DNA from: Candidatus Saccharimonadota bacterium
Lineage (GTDB): Bacteria; Patescibacteriota; Saccharimonadia; Saccharimonadales; Saccharimonadaceae
Assembly (NCBI GenBank): GCA_905373345.1
Contig: CAJPSU010000006.1
Span: forward strand, 1 to 20,680
Direction of reading: 5' to 3'
DNA: 20,680 nt
This document shows, piece by piece, positions 1 to 6,859 of this stretch (within the stretch, counting starts at the first letter, position 1; the number at the start of each line of letters is the position of its first letter). The notes under the pieces are model-generated. The model made no database searches, had not been told where the DNA came from, and saw nothing but the letters and a program-made list of their open reading frames with translations. The translations under genes and the position numbers were made by a program.

Positions 1-32
1 CCAAAAGAATAACACCGCTCATTTTTTGTTGT

Positions 33-512
33 CTAGAGGGTTGTGCAACAATGCCAAACGAGCAGCTGATTCATTGTAAAATCCTGCCGGTTCATGTACT
101 GCTCCGGCGTCTCTGCAACACTAACGCCATGACTATGCGAGTAATCATCTGGAGATAATCTTTCTGCTAATAATTCAAGAGTATCGTACGCACCATGCGA
201 GGAGTCGCTGTCAGCTGCTTGTAAAACTTGTATAAAGTCAACGTCGCGCGGACGGCGTGTTCTGCATCCATCATACAACGCTGCCAGCAGCACGTTGCGC
301 CCCGCTCCCCCTCGGAAGCCACCAGAGACAGGAATATCATCAAGATTGACTCCCAGGTTAGCACGCTCAAGTGTCTCCTCGTTGAGAGTAATCTGGCATA
401 AACCTTCGTGCGAGCAATCTGCTTGTTCAATAAGCATTTTATCTGCGGATTGACGTAGCCAATATGGCATTGCGTCTTTTGGGCTTGGAATGTGATTGAG
501 CGTAAGAGGCAT
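33..512 (-). CDS. Nucleotidyltransferase-like protein (poly(A) polymerase/CCA-enzyme head domain), short or truncated
   Basis: The ORF encodes 159 aa. Three motifs occur in the order and rough spacing of the class II poly(A) polymerase/CCA-adding enzyme head domain: a Gly-rich GGFRGGAGRN (residues 64-73), an acidic pair in RDVDF (89-93) that would bind metal, and RQDFTMNQ (142-149), close to the family's RRDFTINA. Members of that family attach nucleotides to RNA 3' ends or to other acceptors. Here the reading frame stops only ten residues after the last motif, so the neck and body that bind tRNA are missing. It may be a stand-alone minimal nucleotidyltransferase, or a gene broken by a frameshift or stop near position 33; another frame stays open to the window edge. 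The ATG at 512 is chosen because a -10 TATCAT ends 7 nt upstream, which predicts a leaderless mRNA. The substrate is unknown. The motif assignment is by eye and moderately sure. Confidence 0.6.
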   Translation of the reverse strand: MPLTLNHIPSPKDAMPYWLRQSADKMLIEQADCSHEGLCQITLNEETLERANLGVNLDDIPVSGGFRGGAGRNVLLAALYDGCRTRRPRDVDFIQVLQAADSDSSHGAYDTLELLAERLSPDDYSHSHGVSVAETPEQYMNRQDFTMNQLLVWHCCTTL

Positions 513-519
513 AGCTTAT

Positions 520-528
520 ATGATAACA
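520..528 (-). promoter_or_regulatory. Extended -10 promoter of the nucleotidyltransferase-like gene
   Basis: Read on the minus strand, TGT precedes TATCAT, giving a TGn-extended -10. The hexamer ends 7 nt before the ATG at 512, so transcription should start at or within a base of the start codon. No convincing -35 is seen. Confidence 0.5.
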
Positions 529-692
529 CTAAATGGCATATATGTCAAATAATAAGCCTCGTCTTGGATAAATTAAGGTTCAGTAAACTAAAACGGACCA
601 TCTCTTCTCGAATTAGCTGTTGTACGTATGTGCCTTAACTGCTTATGTTTATCAACCATACTTTATCAGCAAACACAAGTACTCAAGGAATA

Positions 693-723
693 TTCCCCGC
701 TTTTGAGAAACCAGAGCGGGGAA
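693..723. repeat. Inverted repeat / stem-loop
   Basis: TTCCCCGCT at 693-701 is perfectly complementary to AGCGGGGAA at 715-723, with a 13-nt loop. Neither strand has a T-run after the stem, so it is not a standard intrinsic terminator. It lies downstream of the ORF at 880-1212 on the minus strand and could protect or end that transcript. Confidence 0.5.
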
Positions 724-879
724 ACTGGGTGAATCATGCCAGTGGCGTAATGCTTATAAGTAGCGAACTATTTCACATGCGTTCAACGGCTTTAGCCTAG
801 ATACAGGCGAATGAATTTTAGCAAATACCAAAATCCATCATGTCCGGGTTTACTGCCCGTTCAGTGCGGTACCGAGGCA

Positions 880-1212
880 TCAGAGCCGCGCGAACGCGCG
901 GCAGCCGATGATCCGACCCTGGCTGTCGCGGACAGCCCCGCTCGTAACGAGCAGGTCGTCCGTTGAGCGACCCTGGGCCTGCGCTGCCTCCACCGTGATA
1001 CGACTCACGATGTAAACGATGCCCTCAGCGGGCTCGGGCAGGCCAAGAACCTCGCCGAACTCGGTCTTAACGACCGGGATCGACTCGATCTCGCCTACCA
1101 GCACATTGTGCTGGCTAGCCCGCGCCACCCCGCTACTGGGGAAAGTCGCGATGACGTTATCGTCGTCATCGAGGACCTTCACCTCGTGCGGGGTGAGATT
1201 CACGATCTCCAT
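880..1212 (-). CDS. Small conserved hypothetical protein, probably horizontally acquired
   Basis: The product is 110 aa and begins MEIVNLTPHEV. From memory it resembles small uncharacterised proteins of Actinobacteria and phages that share a start of the NLTPH type, a central EFGEVLGLPEP segment (here about residues 71-81), a YIVSRITVEAA segment and a C-terminal GRIIGCRAFAR. No catalytic motif, signal peptide or membrane segment is seen, and the function is unknown. The start is fixed by an excellent Shine-Dalgarno GGAGG placed 7 nt before the ATG, unlike most genes in this window, which look leaderless. Base composition is clearly richer in G+C than the AT-rich flanks, with many GCG, GTC and GAC codons. 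Isolation, composition and different initiation style together suggest recent import, perhaps from an actinobacterial host or its phage; that origin is inference. Confidence 0.7.
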   Translation of the reverse strand: MEIVNLTPHEVKVLDDDDNVIATFPSSGVARASQHNVLVGEIESIPVVKTEFGEVLGLPEPAEGIVYIVSRITVEAAQAQGRSTDDLLVTSGAVRDSQGRIIGCRAFARL

Positions 1213-1244
1213 TTCCCTCCCTCCAAGGGTGAGCGCGCATAACC

Positions 1245-1286
1245 CCGCAAAGTACTTTCAGAAACCCCGAAAGCTATTCTTTGCGG
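1245..1286 (-). promoter_or_regulatory. Structured leader element of the ORF at 880-1212
   Basis: Two nested perfect helices are visible. CCGCAAAG (1245-1252) pairs with CTTTGCGG (1279-1286). Inside it CTTTC (1255-1259) pairs with GAAAG (1269-1273). On the minus strand the structure sits about 20 nt upstream of the Shine-Dalgarno site. It does not match a riboswitch class that I recognise, and it may act in mRNA stability or translation. Confidence 0.45.
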
Positions 1287-1303
1287 TGCGCGAGATCGCT
1301 TTT

Positions 1304-1328
1304 CCTGATAAGACTAGTCTTGATCAGG
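1304..1328. repeat. 25-bp near-perfect palindrome, operator-like
   Basis: CCTGAT (1304-1309) and ATCAGG (1323-1328) flank a perfect 12-bp palindrome AAGACTAGTCTT (1310-1321); a single extra G at 1322 breaks the symmetry. A symmetric site of this size upstream of the ORF at 880-1212 would suit a dimeric repressor, although a hairpin in the RNA is equally possible. Confidence 0.45.
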
Positions 1329-1617
1329 TTGCCGGCCTCTAGAATCGCCAGCAATCCAACCAAACGCTATATTTATTAATAATTGCTGCCCCAGCGTATG
1401 TTTACCATCCCGCAATAGTAACAATTACACGCAACCTACGTTTTGCCTATTACGCTCACCTCGCACATAGCCGTCGCGTGTTATACTGCGAAACACATCG
1501 TTTGTCAATAGTATCATATTTTTTCGCGTTCATAGTAAAACCAATAATTCTAAGAAATTAAGAAATAATGATAACTAGCTAATTTAAGCTATGAATTGAG
1601 CGCGCAAATAAAGACCC

Positions 1618-1707
1618 TGGCGGAGAGACAGGGATTCGAACCCTGGGTACGATTGCTCGCACACACGCGTTCCAGGCGTGCACCTTCAACCGCTCGGTCA
1701 CCTCTCC
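1618..1707 (-). tRNA. tRNA-Ser (anticodon GGA, reads UCC/UCU)
   Basis: The minus strand folds into a class II tRNA of 90 nt including an encoded 3' CCA (1618-1620). The acceptor stem GGAGAGG pairs with TCTCTCC with one G-T pair, and the discriminator is G. The anticodon loop reads CTGGAAC with anticodon GGA. A long variable arm follows, as expected for serine, and the T arm is CAGGG-TTCGAAT-CCCTG. Confidence 0.95.
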
Positions 1708-1717
1708 GCGTATTTTT

Positions 1718-1723
1718 AGTATA
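1718..1723 (-). promoter_or_regulatory. Promoter -10 of tRNA-Ser(GGA)
   Basis: TATACT on the minus strand lies 10 nt upstream of the mature tRNA 5' end, a good position for a -10 hexamer. No clear -35 is seen. Confidence 0.5.
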
Positions 1724-1786
1724 ACGCATTACGCTATGGATCGCCCGTTCTCCGCGTAAAGTTGTATTTTATACATTATTTAACGG

Positions 1787-1816
1787 TTGCCTTATCTTGC
1801 ATGACGCTTTTATAAT
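1787..1816 (+). promoter_or_regulatory. Promoter of the MacB-like operon
   Basis: TTGCCT (1787-1792) and a perfect TATAAT (1811-1816) are separated by 18 nt. The -10 ends 7 nt before the ATG at 1824, so the mRNA should be leaderless or nearly so. The AAAGGAG between the -10 and the ATG abuts the start codon and cannot work as a normal Shine-Dalgarno site. Confidence 0.65.
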
Positions 1817-1823
1817 AAAGGAG

Positions 1824-2759
1824 ATGATTGCGAAAACTGGCACAGCGCCCGTCATTCAATTGAAAGGGCTCACTAAGCGTTACGGTATCGGCGACACGGC
1901 GCGCGATGTTCTCGACTCGGTGAACCTGAAAATTGAGCAGGGCGAATTTATCGCCGTTATGGGTCCATCTGGGTGCGGCAAAACGACATTACTTAACGTT
2001 ATCGGTCTGCTTGACCGGCCTGATAGCGGCGAATATTCTTTGAATGGCACATCGGCGGCGCGGTTGTCGGGTGCGCAGCGGGCGCGAGCGCGGGCGACGC
2101 AAATCGGTATCGTCTTTCAAAGTTTTAATTTAATAAACCGCCTGACGGTACTCGAAAACGTTGCGCTTCCCCTCACCTATCAAGGTGTTTCCCGCGTAAA
2201 ACGATTGGAGCGCGCAAGTGAAATTTTGAAGACGTTTCATCTGCAAGAACGCGAGTACTACATGCCGTGGCAATTGTCTGGTGGACAAATGCAGCGCGTT
2301 GCGATCGCGCGGGCACTCGTCAGCAAACCAAGCATTATTCTCGCAGACGAACCGACAGGCAACCTAGACAGCCGCTCCAGCCATGTCATCATGGAAGAAT
2401 TAGCGCAGCTTCACAAGCAAGGCAATACGATTATCATGGTGACGCACAATCCGAATCTCACGAGTTACGCTAGCCGCGTTATCAATATGCTTGATGGTAA
2501 AATCGCGAGCGACACCAAAATACGTATCGCGAGCGGCAATGAAAGCGAGAAACCGGTAAAAGTCTCGCTCAACGCGCGCCGCGCCGCTAAAGAAGAAAAG
2601 AGCGAAACGCGCTCCGCAAAAAAGAAGCCGGCGAAAGAGGCAAAAAACGACGATCAGCCTGCTGCAAACGACCCTGAGCCATCTGAGCCAGACGGCGCCG
2701 AAGCATCATCTTCCGGTCAACCATCAGACCAAACCGAACGAAAGAAGGCAGAATCATGA
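1824..2759 (+). CDS. MacB-type ABC transporter, ATP-binding protein
   Basis: This 311-aa protein is the ATPase of a MacB/LolD-like exporter and energises the permease encoded next. Walker [10 protein letters not shown] is at 47-55, the Q-loop near 99, the signature LSGGQ at 141-145, Walker B IILADE at 161-166 and the switch His at about 198. Residues 225-311 form an extra, highly charged low-complexity tail rich in Lys, Glu, Ala and Ser; typical LolD/MacB ATPases end near residue 225-240. The frame is open to a TTG at 1797, but the TATAAT at 1811-1816 would then lie inside the gene, so ATG 1824 is preferred. The stop overlaps the permease start by 4 nt (ATGA), showing a two-gene translationally coupled operon. 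Substrates of this family include peptides, lipoproteins and macrolides; which applies here cannot be told. Confidence 0.93.
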   Translation: MIAKTGTAPVIQLKGLTKRYGIGDTARDVLDSVNLKIEQGEFIAVMGPSGCGKTTLLNVIGLLDRPDSGEYSLNGTSAARLSGAQRARARATQIGIVFQSFNLINRLTVLENVALPLTYQGVSRVKRLERASEILKTFHLQEREYYMPWQLSGGQMQRVAIARALVSKPSIILADEPTGNLDSRSSHVIMEELAQLHKQGNTIIMVTHNPNLTSYASRVINMLDGKIASDTKIRIASGNESEKPVKVSLNARRAAKEEKSETRSAKKKPAKEAKNDDQPAANDPEPSEPDGAEASSSGQPSDQTERKKAES

Positions 2760-3982
2760 GTTTACTTTCCGAACATATCAGCGGCGCGTACCGCACTTTA
2801 CGCCGAACGCGGGCGCGCACCGTTTTAACGACGCTTGGTATCGCGATCGGCGTCGCAAGCGTGACATGTATTTTGGCGATCAGCGACGGCGTCACGCGCA
2901 TGTTTGATAAGCAAATATCGCATTACAACGGCCGCCTCGTCGTGGTGCGCCCGGGTATGCAATCGCGCGATCCGAATATGCTTTTGAGCGCTATGTCTCA
3001 GCAGATGTTTGGCGCAAGCACCCTAACCGACGCCGACGTTGACGCAGTGGCAAAAACGCAGCACGTGCAGTCCGTTGCGCCGCTAATGACGCTGAACGCA
3101 ACAATTACAGCAAAAGGACAAATGGCAAAAAATAACGTTGTGCTTGCAACAACGCCTGGATTTGCAAAAATAGCTGATGCCGATATTACCGCTGGACAGT
3201 TTTTAGGCGAAGAGACGAAAGATACAACAGCGGTAATAGGCGACCAGCTGTCGATTAAACTATTCAATACCGACAGCTCTGTCGGGCAGGTCTTTACTAT
3301 GCATGGGCAGCGTTTTACGGTGATTGGCGTGATGAAACAAAAAACAAGTGCAGTCAATTACAACAACATTGACTATGGTAATGCAGTGATTGTTTCATAC
3401 GATCAGGGCAAACAGCTGCTAAAAGGCAGCACGCAAATCCAGCAAATTGACGTATTAGTCGACGATGCGAAGTCGAGCAATAATGTTGTGGCAGAGCTAA
3501 AAGATAAGTTAAGTAAATTGCATCTAGGCGAAGAAGACTTTTCGGTACTCACCGGGCCAGAAATTGGCCGCCCGACGAATCAGCTCTTTACGGCGCTCAT
3601 TGCAACGATGGCGGCGATTGCTGCAATCTCGCTTGTCGTTGGCGGCATCGGTATTATGAATATTATGCTTGTCGGCGTGGCTGAGCGTACGCGCGAAATC
3701 GGCATCCGCAAGGCGGTCGGTGCGAGCCATCGCAATATCATCGGGCAATTCATGGTGGAATCGTTGATGATTAGCATTCTTGGCGGTGCTATTGGCTATG
3801 TTGGCGGCTATATTATCGCGTTTATCGCTAGTACATTCCTATATTTCTCGCCGGCATTCACATTGCAGACAGCGCTGATGGCAGTGCTGATGACAATCGG
3901 CGTCGGCGTCGTGTTTGGCACGTATCCAGCAGTTAAGGCGGCACGCAAGGATACAATTGAGTCGCTGCGGCAATATCATTAG
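2756..3982 (+). CDS. MacB-type ABC transporter permease (MacB_PCD + FtsX domains)
   Basis: The 408-aa permease shows the MacB architecture. One N-terminal membrane helix (about 22-43) is followed by a large extracytoplasmic domain (about 45-270) and three C-terminal helices (about 278-307, 332-358 and 370-392) forming the FtsX domain. The conserved cytoplasmic loop ERTREIGIRKAVGAS (about 310-324), which contacts the ATPase, is intact, as is the C-terminal PAVKAARKDTIESLR. It overlaps the ATPase gene by 4 nt and is followed by an intrinsic terminator, so the transporter is a self-contained two-gene unit. No periplasmic adaptor (MacA-like) gene is adjacent, which fits a single-membrane cell. 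The likely role is export or membrane extraction of a peptide or lipid-linked substrate; specificity is unknown. Confidence 0.93.
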   Translation: MSLLSEHISGAYRTLRRTRARTVLTTLGIAIGVASVTCILAISDGVTRMFDKQISHYNGRLVVVRPGMQSRDPNMLLSAMSQQMFGASTLTDADVDAVAKTQHVQSVAPLMTLNATITAKGQMAKNNVVLATTPGFAKIADADITAGQFLGEETKDTTAVIGDQLSIKLFNTDSSVGQVFTMHGQRFTVIGVMKQKTSAVNYNNIDYGNAVIVSYDQGKQLLKGSTQIQQIDVLVDDAKSSNNVVAELKDKLSKLHLGEEDFSVLTGPEIGRPTNQLFTALIATMAAIAAISLVVGGIGIMNIMLVGVAERTREIGIRKAVGASHRNIIGQFMVESLMISILGGAIGYVGGYIIAFIASTFLYFSPAFTLQTALMAVLMTIGVGVVFGTYPAVKAARKDTIESLRQYH

Positions 3983-4012
3983 AAGCGGTTTATTTTATTA
4001 TATTTCAAACAG

Positions 4013-4043
4013 CAGGAGCGGTCGTAATTGCCGTTCCTGTTTT
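4013..4043 (+). terminator. Intrinsic terminator of the MacB-like operon
   Basis: CAGGAGCGG (4013-4021) pairs with CCGTTCCTG (4031-4039), nine pairs including one G-T, and TTTT follows at once. A second outer match, AAACAG with CTGTTT, can extend the structure across a bulge. It lies between convergent genes and may act on both strands. Confidence 0.75.
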
Positions 4044-4101
4044 GCTGTTTAATAGTTGCTAGACTCTACGCGCAACCTTCGCGGCAAATCTTCAGTTATT
4101 T

Positions 4102-5145
4102 CTACTCTGCTAGTGCTTTTTTGAATTTCTCAATCAAATCAACGCGCGTCGGGTCGACATTATTCAAGATTCCAACGTAAATACTAACAAAATCGGCGAG
4201 GATACTCCCCCATAGCATCTGCTCAAGAATAGTCTCGCCTTGCAGCGGTACGACGGTAGACTTGGGACGTTTGCCTGACAGCATCTTATCGCTTAGCGCA
4301 AACCGCTTAAGGATCCGCGGATTTTCTAGATTGCTAATCAAGTCAAATACCGCAAACGGCTTCTCGACCGGGTGGCTCGTCCAGCCGATGAATTCATTAT
4401 GGCTAAACTCCGGAAAATAATTCCAAAATGCCACGTTTTTTGCATTTTCGTTCCAGCTAATTTTCCACTTATAGGCAACTGGCGCCATTAAGCTGCCTGC
4501 ATAGAATACTGGCGTTTTACCGACGGCGATAAGAGCTAACTGCTTGGCGTAATTGCGTTTGGTCGGAATGTCTTTGCGCCAGAGAGCGCTTTCGCGCGCG
4601 ATCCACGGCTCGGCATCGTCAAGTTGCCTGAGCCATGAACTTGATAACAGATTAAAATTATGCAGTAACGTGAATAATCCGCGTAAATTATACAACATGC
4701 CCATACGCGGCTGCGTATCGTTCGGAATGTGCGCAAACGCGATCTGGTGTTGCTCGGCGATGCGCACAACTTCCCCGCCCGTTGCGATAACGGCAATTTG
4801 ACAGCCGCGCTTGATTGCCTGGCGCAGGCACGACACGGTTTCTTCAGTATTGCCAGAGTGGCTGCTCGCAATTACTAATGTATGCTCGGCAGCGTAGGCG
4901 GGCAACGTATAGTCTTTCACGATTTCAAGCGGAATTGGTAGCGTATCGCGCAGCAGTACTTTTGCGGCGTCGGCAGCAAGCGCCGAGCCGCCCATGCCGG
5001 CAACAATTACGTGGCGTAATTCCCGCCCGTCGTGATCTTCATTTACTACTGGAATCTCGCGAGAAATTTGCGCATGCAGCTTTGCCGCAACATCAAGCGC
5101 TCCTAAGCGGTCGCGCTGTTTCAAAATCTGTGCGTCATCGAGCAT
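4102..5145 (-). CDS. Bifunctional phosphoglucose/phosphomannose isomerase
   Basis: The 347-aa protein belongs to the SIS-fold Pgi/Pmi family, which interconverts glucose-6-P or mannose-6-P with fructose-6-P and is much shorter than classical Pgi. GMGGSA is at 50-55, the phosphosugar-binding SSHSGNTEET at 94-103, PEFSHNEFIGW near 245-255 (compare the family's PELNHNE), and the C-terminal DPTRVDLIEKFK matches the family end. The upstream GTG at 5166 would add seven residues, but the ATG at 5145 is preferred: AAGGTGG on the minus strand lies 8 nt before it and the family normally begins near there. The gene is divergent from the one at 5199, and the two promoters are packed together. The product links central sugar metabolism to nucleotide-sugar and cell-wall precursors. 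Confidence 0.9.
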   Translation of the reverse strand: MLDDAQILKQRDRLGALDVAAKLHAQISREIPVVNEDHDGRELRHVIVAGMGGSALAADAAKVLLRDTLPIPLEIVKDYTLPAYAAEHTLVIASSHSGNTEETVSCLRQAIKRGCQIAVIATGGEVVRIAEQHQIAFAHIPNDTQPRMGMLYNLRGLFTLLHNFNLLSSSWLRQLDDAEPWIARESALWRKDIPTKRNYAKQLALIAVGKTPVFYAGSLMAPVAYKWKISWNENAKNVAFWNYFPEFSHNEFIGWTSHPVEKPFAVFDLISNLENPRILKRFALSDKMLSGKRPKSTVVPLQGETILEQMLWGSILADFVSIYVGILNNVDPTRVDLIEKFKKALAE

Positions 5146-5185
5146 TCTTAAAACCACCTTTTCCACTTGCGATACATTCTTTATC

Positions 5186-5191
5186 TATGAT
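5186..5191 (+). promoter_or_regulatory. Promoter -10 of the gene at 5199
   Basis: TATGAT ends 7 nt before an in-frame ATG at 5199, the leaderless spacing seen throughout this window. It lies within 3 nt of the opposing -10 of the pgi/pmi gene. Confidence 0.5.
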
Positions 5192-5193
5192 AC

Positions 5194-5199
5194 AGTATA
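5194..5199 (-). promoter_or_regulatory. Promoter -10 of the pgi/pmi gene
   Basis: TATACT on the minus strand would start transcription near 5187, giving a leader of about 42 nt that carries the AAGGTGG ribosome site at 5154-5160. It overlaps the space needed by the opposing promoter, so both cannot be occupied together. Confidence 0.4.
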
Positions 5200-5708
5200 T
5201 GAGAAAGCATAACAAGAATGATAGTAATGAGGTGGGAATGAATATAAAACCGCAAACGACACAACCAATCAGTGACGACCAAGAGCTCGCAAAGGTATTG
5301 GCCGGCGTAAACGATGATGCCGCTGCCGCGCAGCCGCAAGCCGCCCTACCTCCAACGCCGCCGCCGATGCCGCCAGCGCCGGCAGATGATACTGCGCCAG
5401 CAAGCGTTCCCGCTAAAGCCGCGGCTTCAATAAAAGCCCCGGCAGCGCCTACTTCATCAGGCGACGCCTCGCTTGACGCGGTCAAGAAAGACGCCATCAC
5501 TGAGCTGCGCCCGCTTGTTGATAAACTCAATATCGCTCCCGACGAAAAATTTGACACATATCTCCTGCTAATTCGTTCTACTGATGACCGTTCGCTCATC
5601 GCACCCGCACACGAAGCCGCCAAAGCGATCCCCGACGAAGGACGGCGCGCCCAAGCATTACTCGACATTATTAAAGAAATTGACTATCTTTCAAACCCGC
5701 AAAGTTAG
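5199..5708 (+). CDS. Unknown protein: Pro/Ala-rich linker plus C-terminal helical domain
   Basis: The 169-aa product is not recognised. Residues 40-87 form a Pro/Ala-rich, probably disordered linker with runs such as LPPTPPPMPP. Residues 91-165 look like a compact helical domain with regular hydrophobic spacing (AVKKDAITELRPLVDKL, then YLLLIR, then ALLDIIKEIDYL). There is no signal peptide or membrane helix, so it should be cytoplasmic. Two starts are possible: ATG 5199, placed 7 nt after a TATGAT (leaderless, chosen), or ATG 5238 after a GAGGTGG that is rather close to it (156 aa). It may be a lineage-specific protein; a role beside the divergent sugar isomerase cannot be inferred. Confidence 0.7.
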   Translation: MRKHNKNDSNEVGMNIKPQTTQPISDDQELAKVLAGVNDDAAAAQPQAALPPTPPPMPPAPADDTAPASVPAKAAASIKAPAAPTSSGDASLDAVKKDAITELRPLVDKLNIAPDEKFDTYLLLIRSTDDRSLIAPAHEAAKAIPDEGRRAQALLDIIKEIDYLSNPQS

Positions 5709-5806
5709 GCTATAAACGTACAGCATACCAAGTATACGTTGATAATGTGTATTTGGTTACTGAGTTAAACTATTTCTTCGAGAGCAGCGACGATTTCGAA
5801 CAGGTT

Positions 5807-5815
5807 TGCTATAAT
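5807..5815 (+). promoter_or_regulatory. Extended -10 promoter of FemAB-1
   Basis: TGC precedes a perfect TATAAT (5810-5815), which ends 6 nt before ATG 5822. A leaderless transcript is predicted. This also rules out the longer reading frame that begins at 5747. Confidence 0.6.
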
Positions 5816-5821
5816 TTACCT

Positions 5822-6859
5822 ATGATACATTTCGCGGCGCCCGCTGAAATTAGCCAGTGGGACGAATTAGTGAGTAAAAATCCAAACGGCGGTGATTTTT
5901 TCCAGTTGGCAGCATTCGCACATATCAAGCAGCAGCGCGGGTGGACACCGCGGTATATCGTGACAGATCGCGCAGCACTGTTAGCACTCGAAAAGCGTGC
6001 GGCCGGTTTCGGTAAGTTATGGTATTGTCCGCAAGGTGTAGGTGCTGCGAACGCTGAGGATACGGCAATGATTTTGCATGATTTACAAGCGTTTGCGCGC
6101 ACACAAGGCGTGTTTGCGGTGAAATGCGAGACGCAACTCATTGACGCACCAGAAACACGCCAAGCGCTGCTACAAGCGGGCTTACAGCGTTCTACTGATG
6201 TACAGCCGACGATGTCGACGATTTGGCTTGATATCCGCCCAGAATTAGCGGTTATCGAAGCACGTTTCAATAGTAAAGTTCGCTATAATATTCGCCAAGC
6301 ACGCAAGGGCGAGGTGCGCTGCCGTGTTATGCCAGCAGAGGAATCGACGTACCGGGCGTTTTATGAATTATTTGCCGAAACAGCGAACGGGCGTTTCGTG
6401 ATTCGCCCCTACGAATACTACCGGAAGTTTTGGAGCGAATACTGCGAGAGCGGGCATGGATTTATCATATTTGCCTACGATGACGGACAACTTGCGTCGG
6501 CAGATTTCGTTATGACGCTCGGGCACAAAGCTAGCCGCAAAGACGCTGGCAGCACGCGCCGTAAAACTACGCGCGGCATTCCTGCTCTTTTGATTCTCGA
6601 AACGATCCGCGAGCTGAAAAAGCGCGGCATCACCGACTACGACCTCTGCGGCGCGCCGCATTCAGCGCACATCAAAGATAAAAGCCACCCGCTATACGGC
6701 GTCGGACAATTCAAAGCGGGATTCAACGACCATGTTACCGATCATGCTGGTACATACTTGTTGCCGGTGCGTCCATGGCGGGCGAAGTTATGGCAGCGTT
6801 TCGTTGAAAAAATCGTGCGCGCTATATATTATCGCCTGAAACACCAAGCATGGTACTAG
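5822..6859 (+). CDS. FemAB-family peptidoglycan bridge aminoacyltransferase (copy 1)
   Basis: The 345-aa protein belongs to the FemABX/MurMN family, which adds amino acids from aminoacyl-tRNA to the stem peptide of lipid II, building cell-wall cross-bridges at the cytoplasmic face of the membrane. It has the two GNAT-like halves. The first ends near the conserved SKVRYNIRQARKGEV segment (about 151-165). The second contains a GIPALLILETIRELKKRGI helix (about 252-270), then YDLCGAP (273-279) and YGVGQFKAGFN (about 292-302), the usual FemAB C-terminal signature. ATG 5822 is chosen because a TATAAT ends 6 nt upstream. The gene is convergent with the Mur ligase, sharing four bases (CTAG) at the stops. 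The amino acid transferred cannot be predicted. Confidence 0.88.
   Translation: MIHFAAPAEISQWDELVSKNPNGGDFFQLAAFAHIKQQRGWTPRYIVTDRAALLALEKRAAGFGKLWYCPQGVGAANAEDTAMILHDLQAFARTQGVFAVKCETQLIDAPETRQALLQAGLQRSTDVQPTMSTIWLDIRPELAVIEARFNSKVRYNIRQARKGEVRCRVMPAEESTYRAFYELFAETANGRFVIRPYEYYRKFWSEYCESGHGFIIFAYDDGQLASADFVMTLGHKASRKDAGSTRRKTTRGIPALLILETIRELKKRGITDYDLCGAPHSAHIKDKSHPLYGVGQFKAGFNDHVTDHAGTYLLPVRPWRAKLWQRFVEKIVRAIYYRLKHQAWY

Larger units (their letters stand above)
513..879. other. Gene-free stretch with one strong hairpin
   Basis: No ORF with coding character is visible on either strand. The stretch is AT-rich up to about 840 and turns GC-rich towards the gene at 880. It holds the promoter of the gene at 512 and a 9-bp perfect hairpin at 693-723. 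A short CGGG/CCCG stem lies at about 847-861, just beyond the stop of the gene at 880. Confidence 0.5.
1213..1617. other. Gene-free stretch upstream of the imported-looking ORF
   Basis: No supported gene lies here. The part next to 1213 would be the 5' leader of the minus-strand ORF and holds a nested stem-loop (1245-1286) and a long palindrome (1304-1328). From about 1350 to 1610 the sequence is AT-rich, with many short A/T runs and no clear repeat or coding frame. Confidence 0.5.

Noticed and set aside
1019-1342. Plus-strand ORF of 107 codons opposite the gene at 880-1212
   Set aside because: It is antisense to the better-supported minus ORF, which has an ideal Shine-Dalgarno site, and its Ser/Thr/Arg-rich product looks like a frame shadow.
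1818-1823. AAGGAG as the ribosome site of the MacB-like ATPase gene
   Set aside because: It directly abuts the ATG with no spacer, and lies within the stretch expected between the -10 and the transcription start, so it is probably not in the mRNA.
4815-5198. Upstream extension of the Pro/Ala-rich gene by 128 codons
   Set aside because: It is antisense to the pgi/pmi gene, crosses the promoter at 5186-5191, and is Arg/Gln-rich like a shadow frame.
5135-5668. Minus-strand ORF of 177 codons over the Pro/Ala-rich gene
   Set aside because: Its Ala/Gly/Ser runs mirror the Pro/Ala codons of the plus-strand gene; no start signal of its own.
5715-5742. Terminator after the Pro/Ala-rich gene
   Set aside because: AACGT/ACGTT and ATAC/GTAT can pair, but the stem is weak, bulged and has no following T-run.
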